A DNA stretch of 22,516 bases from a virus, in IMG/VR virus record IMGVR_UViG_3300009151_000434, positions 1 to 22,516 of that record. One strand, written 5' to 3'. Shown here in pieces: positions 6,690-13,784 of the stretch (position 1 is the stretch's first letter; each line of letters starts with the position of its first letter). Under the pieces are notes generated by a model. The model ran no database searches. It had not been told where the DNA came from and saw nothing but the letters and a program-made list of their open reading frames with translations. Both the position numbers and the translations under genes were made by a program.

Positions 6690-8619
6690 TTATTATCAGA
6701 TTATCATTAACTATTGTGATCGATCTTATATAAATCAAATTCTTTATAAAATATTTTGATTCTAACGGAATTATATTGTTACCAATATCGTGAGGATTAT
6801 AAACATTAACACCACCCAAAGCAATTGTAATGGAATTACCATTTAAATTGACATTAAGTGTTAATGATAAGTTTCCGACTGATAAATTCGTTTGTTGTCC
6901 TATTAATGCCAATTCTTTTGCGATTAGTGGCAATAAAGTTCCAACATCTAAAGCTAAACCGAGTCCATTTATCGACTTATCAATTGTAGGTATAAATGCG
7001 CCGCTAATAACGGATAATGCTTGTCCGGTTAATGGGACTGAAATATTGTTTTGGATATTAACAGTAAGCGTGCCTTCACTTGCTGTAATCAATTGCCCTG
7101 TTAATGGCACAGATAAAATAGGGATTGTTTGTCCCTGACTCGCCGTTATATTATTTCCCGTTAAAAAAATTGAACTTATTGATTGCAATTGTCCTTTTTG
7201 CGCATTAAATTCCGATCCTGATAATAAATTTATTGTTGCGGGATTTAATAAGCCTTTTGTTATGGTACTTTGTAATCCGGATATTGCAGTATCGATATTC
7301 GATGTAAGCACTCCATAACCGCTTTGCATCTCCCAACCCACTAAAACAATTTGTGAATTTATGACTGGATTTACGATTCCTTGAGCTAATGTTATCGAAC
7401 TACCAGCAATGGGAATTATTGAATTTACTGTCAGCAATCCTTGCTGAATAGTTATTGATTGTCCTGATAAAGTTTTATTTATAGTAGATATTAAAGTTCC
7501 GCTCGAGAGCGTAGATAATTGACCAGATAAAGACTTATCCATTACAGCTATTAAAAGCCCTTGTGAGTCAATTATGGCTTGACCTGTCAAAGAAGTTTGT
7601 CTGTCTACTGATAAAGAGCCATTATTATTATTAATTAATAACCCTGATAATCCAATATTATTATTAGCTAATACACTTCCTTGATTAGATACAAAAGATT
7701 GACCTGTTAAAATGCCAGTTAAATTAGCTAAAATCGATCCTGTAGCTTCGGTTACTGCCTGTCCGGTTAAACTGTACAATAAACTTGCTAATAATGTACC
7801 TTGTGATGATGTTATCGAAAAACCTATAATTGATATATTTCTAGAGCTTGACAAACTTCCATTGCTTGATGTTACAGCTAAACCGCTTAATGCGAGAATA
7901 ATATCGGAAGTTGAGGATGAATAGTTATATAGATTTCCTGTGGGTTCTTTAAAAATTTGCCAAGGATTATCGTTTAATGATTTTATTTCAAAATTTGATA
8001 AAGAACGATTAAAAACTAAAAATAATAACGTATCTGTTGTAGCATATGCAGTATTATCATAACTATTTAATGTAATAGGGACATTTTCCGCCATTGTTGA
8101 AGGTAATGTGACTGGAGAATAAATTGTCCCCCCATAAATACCTGTTCCTGTAGAGGATGCGCCATCTACATTATAAACATATCCTATTAATTTTGTTTCT
8201 CCCATCACCGGAGTAAATCCTAAATTATAAAAAGTTACTCCACTCCATAAATAAATTGTTCCAGCATAGAGATAAAAAGTAAATTCTGTATTTACATCAA
8301 CAAATAATGATGAATATACACGAAATGTTGTATTATCGGCGCCGCGGTCTTTTTGAAGCATCAAAATAGTATGTGATGCTGTTCCTGCGTTTACTTTTTG
8401 CCTTGAAAATGTAAAATAACTTGATGTGAAACTAAATCCTTCTCCATAGGGAGATATAACATCTTGCGGATAAGTATCCCCTGTTGAAACTGCTATTTCG
8501 CCATTTATAATATTTACTAAATCACTGCCAATTTTTTGCGTGGCTATAATCAAATTTCTACAAATCGGATTATCCCAATCTATTTGGGCGGCATAAGTCG
8601 GTTGGCTAGTATGATGCAT
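6679..8619 (-). CDS. tail fibre/appendage protein: LamG-like N-terminal domain plus 18 degenerate ~20-residue repeats
   Basis: This 646-residue protein has two regions. Residues about 75-225 form a concanavalin/LamG-like domain ending in LFLVFNRSLSNFEIKSLNDNPWQIF, the typical NR.LS..EI..L..NPW closure seen in phage surface proteins. Residues 244-602 hold 18 units of a 20-residue repeat with consensus (L/I)(T/S)GQ-x6-G, for example LTGQAVTEATG and LSGQSITIQQG. The repeats likely stack as a beta-structured shaft or set of small domains. A short AT-rich tail (603-646) follows. It lies in a cluster of virion proteins upstream of the terminase genes, and its start shares a base with the preceding stop. 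It is probably involved in host binding or capsid/tail decoration. Confidence 0.82.
   Translation of the reverse strand: MHHTSQPTYAAQIDWDNPICRNLIIATQKIGSDLVNIINGEIAVSTGDTYPQDVISPYGEGFSFTSSYFTFSRQKVNAGTASHTILMLQKDRGADNTTFRVYSSLFVDVNTEFTFYLYAGTIYLWSGVTFYNLGFTPVMGETKLIGYVYNVDGASSTGTGIYGGTIYSPVTLPSTMAENVPITLNSYDNTAYATTDTLLFLVFNRSLSNFEIKSLNDNPWQIFKEPTGNLYNYSSSTSDIILALSGLAVTSSNGSLSSSRNISIIGFSITSSQGTLLASLLYSLTGQAVTEATGSILANLTGILTGQSFVSNQGSVLANNNIGLSGLLINNNNGSLSVDRQTSLTGQAIIDSQGLLIAVMDKSLSGQLSTLSSGTLISTINKTLSGQSITIQQGLLTVNSIIPIAGSSITLAQGIVNPVINSQIVLVGWEMQSGYGVLTSNIDTAISGLQSTITKGLLNPATINLLSGSEFNAQKGQLQSISSIFLTGNNITASQGQTIPILSVPLTGQLITASEGTLTVNIQNNISVPLTGQALSVISGAFIPTIDKSINGLGLALDVGTLLPLIAKELALIGQQTNLSVGNLSLTLNVNLNGNSITIALGGVNVYNPHDIGNNIIPLESKYFIKNLIYIRSITIVNDNLIINEQ
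6814..7890 (-). repeat. protein-level tandem repeat array (18 units) in tail appendage gene
   Basis: Eighteen units of roughly 60 bases encode the repeated motif (L/I)xGxxxxxxxG, with mostly 19-24 residues between units. The DNA copies have diverged strongly, so this is an old, selected protein repeat rather than a recent DNA expansion. Confidence 0.8.
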
Positions 8620-9131
8620 TATGCGTTAGTGTAATTGATGCCTTGATAGCTTATAGCATGATTACCTGCCGTGGCGTTTAGAGCTGCGACGGTATTATGA
8701 ACAATGAATAAGGTATGAAAAGGCGGAAGTGTTCCGCCGAATCTCTGAGCTAAACTAACAGGGCCAAAATCATAACGCCTTGCTGTTGTGGTTGTATCTA
8801 CATCTAAAGAGACAATTAATTTTACAAATCCACGGCCTGTCCCTGCGCTCGATAGAGTTCTAGCAGCTGCCGTGGCGGTAATAACGTCTTTTGCTGTTGT
8901 TCCTAATGAGACAAGGCCAGCAATGCAATAAATAACAATTGATGTATTTATTGTTGGTGTAGTTCCGGTCGTGATAAATCCATCAATAATAATATCATCA
9001 AATTTAGTAGACGTATTATCAATTTCGTTGGTTTGATAACCTGCAACTAATGATGATGACGAAGCAAGGGAAGCGATACCGCTTGTCGTGTAAGCTGTTT
9101 TTGTGCCATAGCCTATGCTTAAGGTAGTCAT
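8619..9131 (-). CDS. 170-residue putative virion protein
   Basis: The protein is rich in Thr, Ser, Ala and Ile, with no cysteine-rich or catalytic motif. It begins MTTLSIGYGTKTAYTTSGIA. The middle contains DDIIIDGFITTGTTPTINTSIVIYC, seen here as DDIIIDGFITTG plus a hydrophobic strand. The end has PPFHTLFIVHNTVAALNATAGNH and ISYQGINY. This composition and the position between two known phage structural families point to a beta-rich tail or head-surface protein. It starts two bases after the preceding stop and ends at the start of the repeat-rich tail gene. Confidence 0.75.
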   Translation of the reverse strand: MTTLSIGYGTKTAYTTSGIASLASSSSLVAGYQTNEIDNTSTKFDDIIIDGFITTGTTPTINTSIVIYCIAGLVSLGTTAKDVITATAAARTLSSAGTGRGFVKLIVSLDVDTTTTARRYDFGPVSLAQRFGGTLPPFHTLFIVHNTVAALNATAGNHAISYQGINYTNA

Positions 9132-9132
9132 T

Positions 9133-9681
9133 TTACCAGCCCATTAAATTCATGACATCTTGAAAATAAATAAATCCTTCAATTGCCATTGTTGCTGGGG
9201 CCGCTGTAGTTCCTGTTCCATTTGCTAGCAATTTTTCTAAAATAGTAGCTTTTCGATAAATAATATTTTGTACCGACGTCCAGCCAGCGTTTAAATTTGC
9301 TCCTGATGATCCGCTAGGTATAGACGTCAAAGCATCTTTTAGCCCTTGTACTTGCGTAGCTTTCGATGCATCAAAATAAGTACGACTCAACAAAAGCATT
9401 TGCACAACATCGAGTTTTAATTGACAGATTAAAGCTCTATTTTGATAAGTTACGGTATTATCAGGAGCATCGGTAGGCGTATATTTTGCCCAAGATATAT
9501 TGTCGTAAATATCAGAAACCAGAACTTTTGTATTAAATACAAAAAAGTCTGGGTTTGCTAGCATATTTAAAGCTGTAGCAATTGCATAAGCGCCGTCAGA
9601 ATTAGACTGATAAGAATTTAATACCGGATCAGCCAAAACATAATTTTTTATGGTTTGTTGTTGAGCAGTTGTCAGATTCAT
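9133..9681 (-). CDS. 182-residue conserved phage structural-module protein
   Basis: The N-terminus (NLTTAQQQTIKNYVLADP) and the segments ATALNMLANPDFFVF, ISWAKYTPTDAPDN, and RKATILEKLLANGTGTTAAP followed by ATMAIEGFIYFQDV match a protein type I know from many tailed phages. There it sits among tail or head-completion genes, usually as a hypothetical protein. It is mostly helical. The start overlaps the preceding stop by one base (TAATG), and it is followed two bases later by the next virion gene. The family is recognisable, but its precise role in the virion is not established from sequence. Confidence 0.82.
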   Translation of the reverse strand: MNLTTAQQQTIKNYVLADPVLNSYQSNSDGAYAIATALNMLANPDFFVFNTKVLVSDIYDNISWAKYTPTDAPDNTVTYQNRALICQLKLDVVQMLLLSRTYFDASKATQVQGLKDALTSIPSGSSGANLNAGWTSVQNIIYRKATILEKLLANGTGTTAAPATMAIEGFIYFQDVMNLMGW

Positions 9682-10139
9682 TATGCCAGTCTCAAAAGTG
9701 CATTAGTAGAATCATTTGTTGGCATAGTAAGCGAAAAGTTTGCTGCTGTGACGGTTTGGCTACCGAAGCCATAGCTTGCTACTGCATTTTTACCAGCCGA
9801 AGTGTCATTATAGATTAATACTGTATCAAAAGCGGTTGCAAGTGTTACATTTGACCAGGAAAAAGAGGCGCTTGGTGTCCAATAAGCCGTTGTTCCTGAT
9901 GAAGCGGGAGCATTAGCATTAGTTACGGCCGTTCCAGTTGCGGTGTAATTTGTCCCTGAAACTTCGCCGCTTGCTGTGTAAGCGGTTGTTGCTGCGGTAA
10001 TGGTTGCAGTTGTTAAATAGAGAGCGGCTTTAAATGAATCTTTTGTTGTTGCTCCTCGGATTACAGAAGCTCCAAAAGCATGGAGGCCGTTTAATAGATC
10101 GACTTTAAAACTTGTTGATATTGCGGGCGTGTTACTCAT
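9681..10139 (-). CDS. 152-residue conserved phage structural protein (beta-rich, tail-associated)
   Basis: The chain is FKVDLLNGLHAFG, then DSFKAALYLTTATI, then AYTASGEVSGTNYTATG, AYWTPSASFSWSNVT, FDTVLIYNDTSAGKNAVASY and a final MPTNDSTNALLRLA. This is a familiar phage protein pattern (ALYTSAA...Y..T.EV.G.GYTAGG...), usually annotated as a hypothetical tail or head-decoration protein. An AGGA about 12 bases upstream supports ATG 10139. It lies directly before the 182-residue protein, an order seen in other phages. The virion role is inferred. Confidence 0.82.
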   Translation of the reverse strand: MSNTPAISTSFKVDLLNGLHAFGASVIRGATTKDSFKAALYLTTATITAATTAYTASGEVSGTNYTATGTAVTNANAPASSGTTAYWTPSASFSWSNVTLATAFDTVLIYNDTSAGKNAVASYGFGSQTVTAANFSLTMPTNDSTNALLRLA

Positions 10140-10155
10140 AATTTATTGATTCCTA

Positions 10156-10422
10156 TTAAGAAATATTGCCTTGATGGGTCTCGCCTTCTGCACCGTCGAG
10201 TAATTTTACATGTTTTGATTCTTTGACCAATTCACCAGTTTCTTTATCGTGATATTGTTCACAAAAAATAATAGCTCCTTTTTCACCTATAATTGGCTTT
10301 AGTGCTCCGCTTTCATCCTGTATTAAAATACACGTATATTCTTTTTGAATATCCCAATGCGTTGAATAATTAAGCGTTGATTCTGGCACATTGCCATTTT
10401 TAGTATAAATCACGGGTTCCAT
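10156..10422 (-). CDS. 88-residue conserved phage protein
   Basis: It begins MEPVIYTKNGNVPESTLNY and contains FCEQYHDKETGELVKESKHVKLL near the C-terminus. The two blocks TKNGN(V)P and E.Y.....GELVKESSHV are ones I recognise from small hypothetical proteins in phage structural modules. An AAAGGT lies 5 bases before the ATG, formed by the end of the preceding gene, whose TAA directly abuts the ATG. Function unknown. Confidence 0.75.
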   Translation of the reverse strand: MEPVIYTKNGNVPESTLNYSTHWDIQKEYTCILIQDESGALKPIIGEKGAIIFCEQYHDKETGELVKESKHVKLLDGAEGETHQGNIS

Positions 10423-10698
10423 TTAATACCTTTTTGCTGTGAATGATTGCCCTGTCGTTGCACCTATAATACTGATAGCACCTAAAGGCCGGGAATTTGT
10501 AGGGGACTCGTAAAGAGTCCCTGCGGTAATTTCAAGAGAAGGTTGTCCAAGAATAGCGGTTGCTCCTTCGTCATTGATCCAAAGTGATCCTGAGCTATTA
10601 TTTTTTATTGAATAACCAACAAAGCCGGATAAAGAAGTAATGACGGGTGCTAATGATTGTGCAGTCCCGCCAGTTGTGATTGTGCCTGAAAGATTCAT
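10423..10698 (-). CDS. 91-residue small putative virion protein
   Basis: A Gly/Ser/Thr-rich, beta-prone protein: SGTITTGGTAQSLAP, GYSIKNNSSGSLWINDEGATA, TAGTLYESP and TTGQSFTAKRY. The pattern, with a TGGTAQ start and N.S...LWINDEG core, is like small phage proteins that coat or decorate the virion. It is the first gene of the structural run and directly abuts the next gene (TAAATG). No catalytic motif is visible. A structural role is inferred. Confidence 0.75.
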   Translation of the reverse strand: MNLSGTITTGGTAQSLAPVITSLSGFVGYSIKNNSSGSLWINDEGATAILGQPSLEITAGTLYESPTNSRPLGAISIIGATTGQSFTAKRY

Positions 10699-10699
10699 A

Positions 10700-10867
10700 T
10701 TATCTCGTATGGGAAGGATAAAATTTACTTATTTTCTCAACCTTACCACAATCTAAACAAATTTTCAAGCCTTCGCTATGGCGATAAGTAAATTTATCAT
10801 GCATATCGAAAGAACATCGCCATTGTTGATAATATTTTTTAAATTTTCTTAAAAATTTATAATACAT
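10700..10867 (-). CDS. 55-residue zinc-ribbon-like protein
   Basis: A basic N-terminus (MYYKFLRKFKKYYQQW) is followed by RCSFDMHDKF and a C-terminal CLDCGKVEKISKFY. The Cys/His at the start of the core plus CxxCG suggest a single small zinc ribbon like those in many small phage proteins. I prefer the ATG at 10867 over an upstream one at 10897. It has a GGGA about 8 bases upstream and reduces overlap with the preceding gene to 11 bases. Function unknown. Confidence 0.6.
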   Translation of the reverse strand: MYYKFLRKFKKYYQQWRCSFDMHDKFTYRHSEGLKICLDCGKVEKISKFYPSHTR

Positions 10868-11150
10868 CTGATAATTCCCACGGATAAATAGGAACATTAT
10901 ATTTTATCATTCTCAAAAATGCTCTTTTTTGTCTGTTTAAATTATTCTCAAAATGAGGATGCCAAATATTATCATTAACAATATTCCGATCCCACATTAT
11001 TAATTTTGATCTTATTTTATCGGCTTCCTGCCAGTTCTTTAGATTTTTAAAGTGCTCCCATTGGTCATATAATATTTCCAGTATCTCTTTCTCTTCTGGC
11101 AATAATTTATTTAAATCGTTTATATCCACATAAGTGCTCTGCAATTTCAT
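10857..11150 (-). CDS. 97-residue helical protein, unknown function
   Basis: The protein is charged and helical: MKLQSTYVDINDLNKLLPEE, EILYDQWEHFKNLKNW, then QEADKIRSKLIMWD. The W(x)EAD.IR..L...D segment resembles the helical hairpin found near the C-terminus of cysteinyl-tRNA synthetases and in small phage or bacterial proteins. That similarity may be only structural. AAGG lies 7 bases before the ATG. It overlaps the tiny membrane ORF upstream by 44 bases and the zinc-ribbon gene downstream by 11. Confidence 0.65.
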   Translation of the reverse strand: MKLQSTYVDINDLNKLLPEEKEILEILYDQWEHFKNLKNWQEADKIRSKLIMWDRNIVNDNIWHPHFENNLNRQKRAFLRMIKYNVPIYPWELSDVL

Positions 11151-11229
11151 AAATCAACCTTGATAAACCAAGTATTAAAATAATGCCAAAAACAAATAAT
11201 CTGGCAACCGGTAAAAACAAATTGATCAT
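11107..11229 (-). CDS. 40-residue single-pass membrane peptide
   Basis: The frame runs from ATG 11229 to TAA 11109-11107. The hydrophobic stretch LFLPVARLFVFGIILILGL spans most of the first 25 residues and is followed by a polar tail (YEIAEHLCGYKRFK). AGGG lies 7 bases upstream, and the ATG overlaps the preceding TGA as ATGA. Such peptides are common in phage accessory regions and can be membrane anchors or lysis or exclusion factors. Nothing here decides which. Confidence 0.55.
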   Translation of the reverse strand: MINLFLPVARLFVFGIILILGLSRLIYEIAEHLCGYKRFK

Positions 11230-11741
11230 AATGTTACCCTGTATTTTCCTATACTCCAAGACACTGGTTTTTGTTTGCTAATAAGCAAATTGAATTTTTT
11301 GAGCGCTTCTGTAATTTCGTCGGGTAAATCATCGCACCAATAATCCTCCGGTATCTGTGATAAATAAACAGGCTCGCAAGATACCAGTCTTAAACTAGCC
11401 TCTATACATTCATCTATTAATGGTTGGTCAAAATCAGCAATTGCCTGATCAAGATCATCGGCATCAAATATGTATTTGTCGAGAGTTTCAGAATAAATCA
11501 GTGTTTCATAATCCCATGCTATTTTTTCGCGATTTTCATATCTGTTTTGATCGCTCTTAAATCTACAATCATTACACAGAGTATAATATTTAGACGCAGG
11601 TGCGCCGCAAACCTTACAGGCTCTATGTGTGCACCCGTCATATCTAGCAGCGTCCTCTCTCATATAAAGATTACCTTTTGAACTTTGCCATAATTCGAGT
11701 GTGACGAGTTTGGCAGCTTCGTCACTGGTATCTAAAATCAT
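11226..11741 (-). CDS. 171-residue zinc-binding phage protein, unknown function
   Basis: The N-terminal part carries a zinc module with C37, H39, C42, C45, C56 and C59 (CTHRACKVCGAPAS and LCNDCRF). A conserved acidic C-terminal half follows: DADDLDQAIADF, EASLRLVSCEPVYLSQI, DYWCDDLPDEI and a closing PVSWSIGKYRV. I recognise this as a hypothetical protein type from many gammaproteobacterial phages, placed among early or middle genes. The start overlaps the preceding stop as ATGA. The zinc ribbon suggests nucleic-acid or protein binding; the exact role is unknown. Confidence 0.8.
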   Translation of the reverse strand: MILDTSDEAAKLVTLELWQSSKGNLYMREDAARYDGCTHRACKVCGAPASKYYTLCNDCRFKSDQNRYENREKIAWDYETLIYSETLDKYIFDADDLDQAIADFDQPLIDECIEASLRLVSCEPVYLSQIPEDYWCDDLPDEITEALKKFNLLISKQKPVSWSIGKYRVTL

Positions 11742-11926
11742 TTCATTAGTCCCGATAAAGCCCGTTGACGAGACTCTCTTACTGACAATTCGGAACAGCT
11801 GACACTAATTGCTACGCGCTCACAAAATCGATCAATCATTGCCTCGCTTGGTTTGATATTGATTTTTTGAAATTCACGTTCAAGCCACTCTTTATCTTGT
11901 TCCCAATATTCTATTGTGTTACTCAT
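11738..11926 (-). CDS. 62-residue helical protein, unknown function
   Basis: This is a short charged protein (EYWEQDKEWLEREFQKINIKP, then MIDRFCERVAISVS and ESRQRALSGLMK). It is probably all helical, with no metal site or membrane segment. It overlaps the preceding gene by 8 bases and the following one by 4 (ATGA), so it is part of the coupled chain. No family recognised. Confidence 0.65.
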   Translation of the reverse strand: MSNTIEYWEQDKEWLEREFQKINIKPSEAMIDRFCERVAISVSCSELSVRESRQRALSGLMK

Positions 11927-12134
11927 ATCTTAATTTCCCATCACGGTAATCTTTTAAAATTCTTTCAAGCGTAATGAGAGTGTTGTGTATTTCTTTTTGT
12001 TTTGGACAATTTATCCCATTGTCATCCCAATCATTCGCCGAATCAAAACATAAACCATCAATAACTATATAACTTGAATTTACATAATCATTAAGTAAAG
12101 TTATGTCTATTTTTTCAAAAGGTTTTGGTTTCAT
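11919..12134 (-). CDS. 71-residue protein, unknown function
   Basis: The protein starts MKPKPFEKIDITLLNDYVNS, has an acidic middle (DSANDWDDNG) and ends with an amphipathic helix (NTLITLERILKDYRDGKLRYE). A clear AAAGGA about 7 bases before the ATG supports the start. No family recognised. Confidence 0.65.
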   Translation of the reverse strand: MKPKPFEKIDITLLNDYVNSSYIVIDGLCFDSANDWDDNGINCPKQKEIHNTLITLERILKDYRDGKLRYE

Positions 12135-12186
12135 AATTTTCCTTTATAAATTTTACGATTGTTAATTTTTTCCAAAATAATTTTTT

Positions 12187-12372
12187 TCACATAGTATTAA
12201 TAGCGCTACTTTGCTTAATATCCGGCCTCGGTACTCTTCCGGTCTTTATAGCCTCTCGCAAAACATCAATTGATTTATACTGCATAATATCTGCGAAATC
12301 ACGAGTATTTATTAGCGAATCATCAGCCATGTATTTTAGATAGTCCGGTATTTTTGGATAGTGTTTAGACAT
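12187..12372 (-). CDS. 61-residue putative excisionase/AlpA-like DNA-binding protein
   Basis: The segment LINTRDFADIMQYKSIDVLREAIKTGRVPRPD has the layout of a winged helix-turn-helix of the excisionase or AlpA type: a helix, a short turn, a recognition helix, then a GRVPRPD wing. As I know them, such proteins bind DNA as recombination-directionality factors or transcription regulators. The ATG directly follows the stop of the tiny membrane gene and has GAGGG close upstream. The rest is short and low in complexity. Assignment is by motif shape only. Confidence 0.6.
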   Translation of the reverse strand: MSKHYPKIPDYLKYMADDSLINTRDFADIMQYKSIDVLREAIKTGRVPRPDIKQSSAINTM

Positions 12373-12486
12373 TCAACCCTCGATACTACTGTGATTCGGC
12401 GATTCCGGCGCAAAAACAACAGCTACGCTAAATAGTGTCATGCTTGCGAGTATTAAAATTGCCAACATTTCTAAAGTTTCTTTCAT
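12373..12486 (-). CDS. 37-residue single-pass membrane peptide
   Basis: Starting MKETLEM, it has one hydrophobic segment (LAILILASMTLFSVAVVFA) and a short polar tail (PESPNHSSIEG). A GAGGAG sequence 9 bases before the ATG and an ATGA overlap with the preceding gene support translation. Role unknown. Confidence 0.6.
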   Translation of the reverse strand: MKETLEMLAILILASMTLFSVAVVFAPESPNHSSIEG

Positions 12487-12626
12487 CTCAACATGCTCCT
12501 CGGTGCTTTGCCGTGAATGGTTCTACAGTTACGATATTCTTCACGCTTTTGTTTGTGTTCTTCGATGCGTTTTTGCTTCTTTTTTGCGTAGTACGCATCG
12601 TTATACTCTTTAGTATTTCTAGCCAT
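12483..12626 (-). CDS. 47-residue highly basic protein
   Basis: It reads MARNTKEYNDAYYAKKKQ, then KRIEEHKQKREEYR, and ends IHGKAPRSMLR. The YYAKKK...KR segment is a lysine-rich helix such as those found in small phage nucleic-acid-binding proteins. AGGA lies about 10 bases upstream of the ATG. It overlaps the next gene as ATGA. Function unknown. Confidence 0.6.
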   Translation of the reverse strand: MARNTKEYNDAYYAKKKQKRIEEHKQKREEYRNCRTIHGKAPRSMLR

Positions 12627-12729
12627 AGTTCAAATTCCTAAATTTTTTTGGCCATTTTATCATACGAATAGGCCGCCAGTATTGTCGTTGTGCTAGCCAT
12701 GCGCTAGCTAGTTTATTATCAAGCCCCAT
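12619..12729 (-). CDS. possible 36-residue tryptophan-rich peptide
   Basis: This frame fills the only gap between two small genes, overlapping its upstream neighbour by 11 bases and its downstream one by 8. It encodes WLAQRQYWRPIRMIKWPKK, a Trp/Arg-rich segment. The ribosome binding site is weak, so the call depends on packing alone. Confidence 0.32.
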   Translation of the reverse strand: MGLDNKLASAWLAQRQYWRPIRMIKWPKKFRNLNYG

Positions 12730-12877
12730 GCCAGTCACTACCCATCAAATAACCATCAAATTCCGATATGTCGCAAAAAAACACAGCGCCTCTCCCGTCG
12801 GCCATGATCCTAATTTTTTCCTCATTTATAGACCCAATTAATTCTCTATTGCGTCCGATAAAGTAATAGACTCTCAC
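12719..12877 (-). CDS. 52-residue protein with GTG start, unknown function
   Basis: A GTG start overlaps the preceding TGA (GTGA) and is placed 5-6 bases after a strong AAGGGGG. The protein reads RVYYFIGRNRELIGSI, then RIMADGRGAVFFCDISEFDGY. The short strands and ADGRGAVFF turn suggest a small alpha/beta domain. The ribosome binding site makes translation likely. No family recognised. Confidence 0.6.
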   Translation of the reverse strand: MRVYYFIGRNRELIGSINEEKIRIMADGRGAVFFCDISEFDGYLMGSDWHGA

Positions 12878-13140
12878 AAATCCCCCTTAGCATGCAAATC
12901 TAGCATGTTTTTCCTTGCGTTTTGCCTTTTAATCTCAACAATCTCTCTTTCCTCGGCTGACAGCATTGCTAATTTTTTTTCTGCCAAAATTCTGCGTGTT
13001 TTTGCAGTTAATGGACGGTAATCGTAAAGTTCGCACTTTGTTATCGTGCAATTCTCCACTTGTTCGATCCATGTCCCGCCCGCGAGCGGGTCGTAAATAC
13101 ATCCTTTACAATGCGCTTTAATTGCTTGTTTTGCACTCAT
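12874..13140 (-). CDS. 88-residue cysteine-motif phage protein (CKGCIYDPLAGGTW family)
   Basis: The core has C-x2-C (HCKGCIYDP), AGGTWIEQVENC and a further Cys-x4-Cys pair before LYDYRPL, followed by a charged helical tail. This is a hypothetical protein family I know from many gammaproteobacterial phages, where it lies near replication genes and probably binds zinc. The start at 13140 is chosen because GGAGG lies 7 bases upstream and the ATG overlaps the preceding TGA (ATGA). An ATG two codons earlier would sit too close to that site. Function unknown. Confidence 0.8.
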   Translation of the reverse strand: MSAKQAIKAHCKGCIYDPLAGGTWIEQVENCTITKCELYDYRPLTAKTRRILAEKKLAMLSAEEREIVEIKRQNARKNMLDLHAKGDL

Positions 13141-13367
13141 GCCCATGCCTCCAAAAAATAAAGCCGTTCGCCGCTTTTCATTTTAATTTGTTCTCCGCGT
13201 CCCATTCTGGACAAGCGGGATTGTTTGTATTTTTTCTTGCCGACATAAATTTTATCGGGTTTAAAATTCTTTTTCATTGTTGCATCGTGCTCTAAATAAA
13301 AAGCAGCATTTTCGCTTATAAGAGCTACTTTTCTTATAAGGTTTTCATATTTCTCATGATCTTTCAT
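13137..13367 (-). CDS. 76-residue basic protein, unknown function
   Basis: Its N-terminal helix (KYENLIRKVALISENAAFYLE) is followed by a strongly basic region (KIYVGKKKYKQSRLSRMGRG) and a SGERLYFLEAWA tail. The basic middle suggests nucleic-acid contact. AGGTGG lies upstream of the ATG. The stop overlaps the next start as ATGA. No family recognised. Confidence 0.65.
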   Translation of the reverse strand: MKDHEKYENLIRKVALISENAAFYLEHDATMKKNFKPDKIYVGKKKYKQSRLSRMGRGEQIKMKSGERLYFLEAWA

Positions 13368-13453
13368 AATACACCACCTGCGCTTGCGATTGTATAGACG
13401 ATTGAGACTAGCTCAATCATAATTATTGTTACCAACACTATTACGCATCTCAT
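13364..13453 (-). CDS. 29-residue membrane peptide
   Basis: The frame has ATGA overlaps at both ends, with the 92-residue gene before it and the 76-residue gene after it. The product is almost entirely one hydrophobic helix (CVIVLVTIIMIELVSIVYTI) ending in ASAGGVL. The double coupling argues that it is translated. Its own ribosome binding site is weak and its role is unknown. Confidence 0.5.
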   Translation of the reverse strand: MRCVIVLVTIIMIELVSIVYTIASAGGVL

Positions 13454-13728
13454 GACACGAACTTCTTTAACGATGCTGAGGTTTTCTTTTCGCCATCTAT
13501 GTAAGCGTCGTGTGTTACATAGCAGTTTTGGCGGCTTAATGAGATTGCAAAATGTAATTCAATGCCGTCGCCTTCATAATCAAATTTTTCTTGTTCTTCT
13601 TTCCATGTTCTTTGGCTAGCATTGCCAAAATTTGACCAAAAATAAGAATTTTTGTATTTTGCATTTTTTGTCAAAAATGTTTCGATTGCGTTTTTGGTTT
13701 GTTCGCTAACAATTTTTTGAGTTTTCAT
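13450..13728 (-). CDS. 92-residue protein, unknown function (first gene after the putative origin)
   Basis: The protein starts MKTQKIVSEQTKNAIETFL. The central FWSNFGNASQRTWKEEQEKF leads into EGDGIELHFAISLSRQNCYVTHDAYI, read here as a strand-rich C-terminal half. I choose ATG 13728 over a GTG three codons upstream, because AGGTG then lies 6 bases before the start. A near-consensus promoter at 13785-13813 would transcribe it. No family recognised. Confidence 0.7.
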   Translation of the reverse strand: MKTQKIVSEQTKNAIETFLTKNAKYKNSYFWSNFGNASQRTWKEEQEKFDYEGDGIELHFAISLSRQNCYVTHDAYIDGEKKTSASLKKFVS

Positions 13729-13784
13729 AATCTGCACCTATTTTTTTTGTTATCTTGAAAAGCCAATCTCTTCAAGTCGGGTAT

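Noticed and set aside
12131-12190. 19-codon GTG-started ORF linking the 61- and 71-residue genes by GTGA and ATGA overlaps
   Set aside because: The junctions are neat, but there is no ribosome binding site before the GTG, and the AT-rich content makes a chance frame likely.
13754-13776. CTTGAA/TTCAAG inverted repeat as a terminator
   Set aside because: No T run follows on either strand at the right distance. It lies in the leader just downstream of the predicted 13785-13813 promoter and is at most a leader hairpin.
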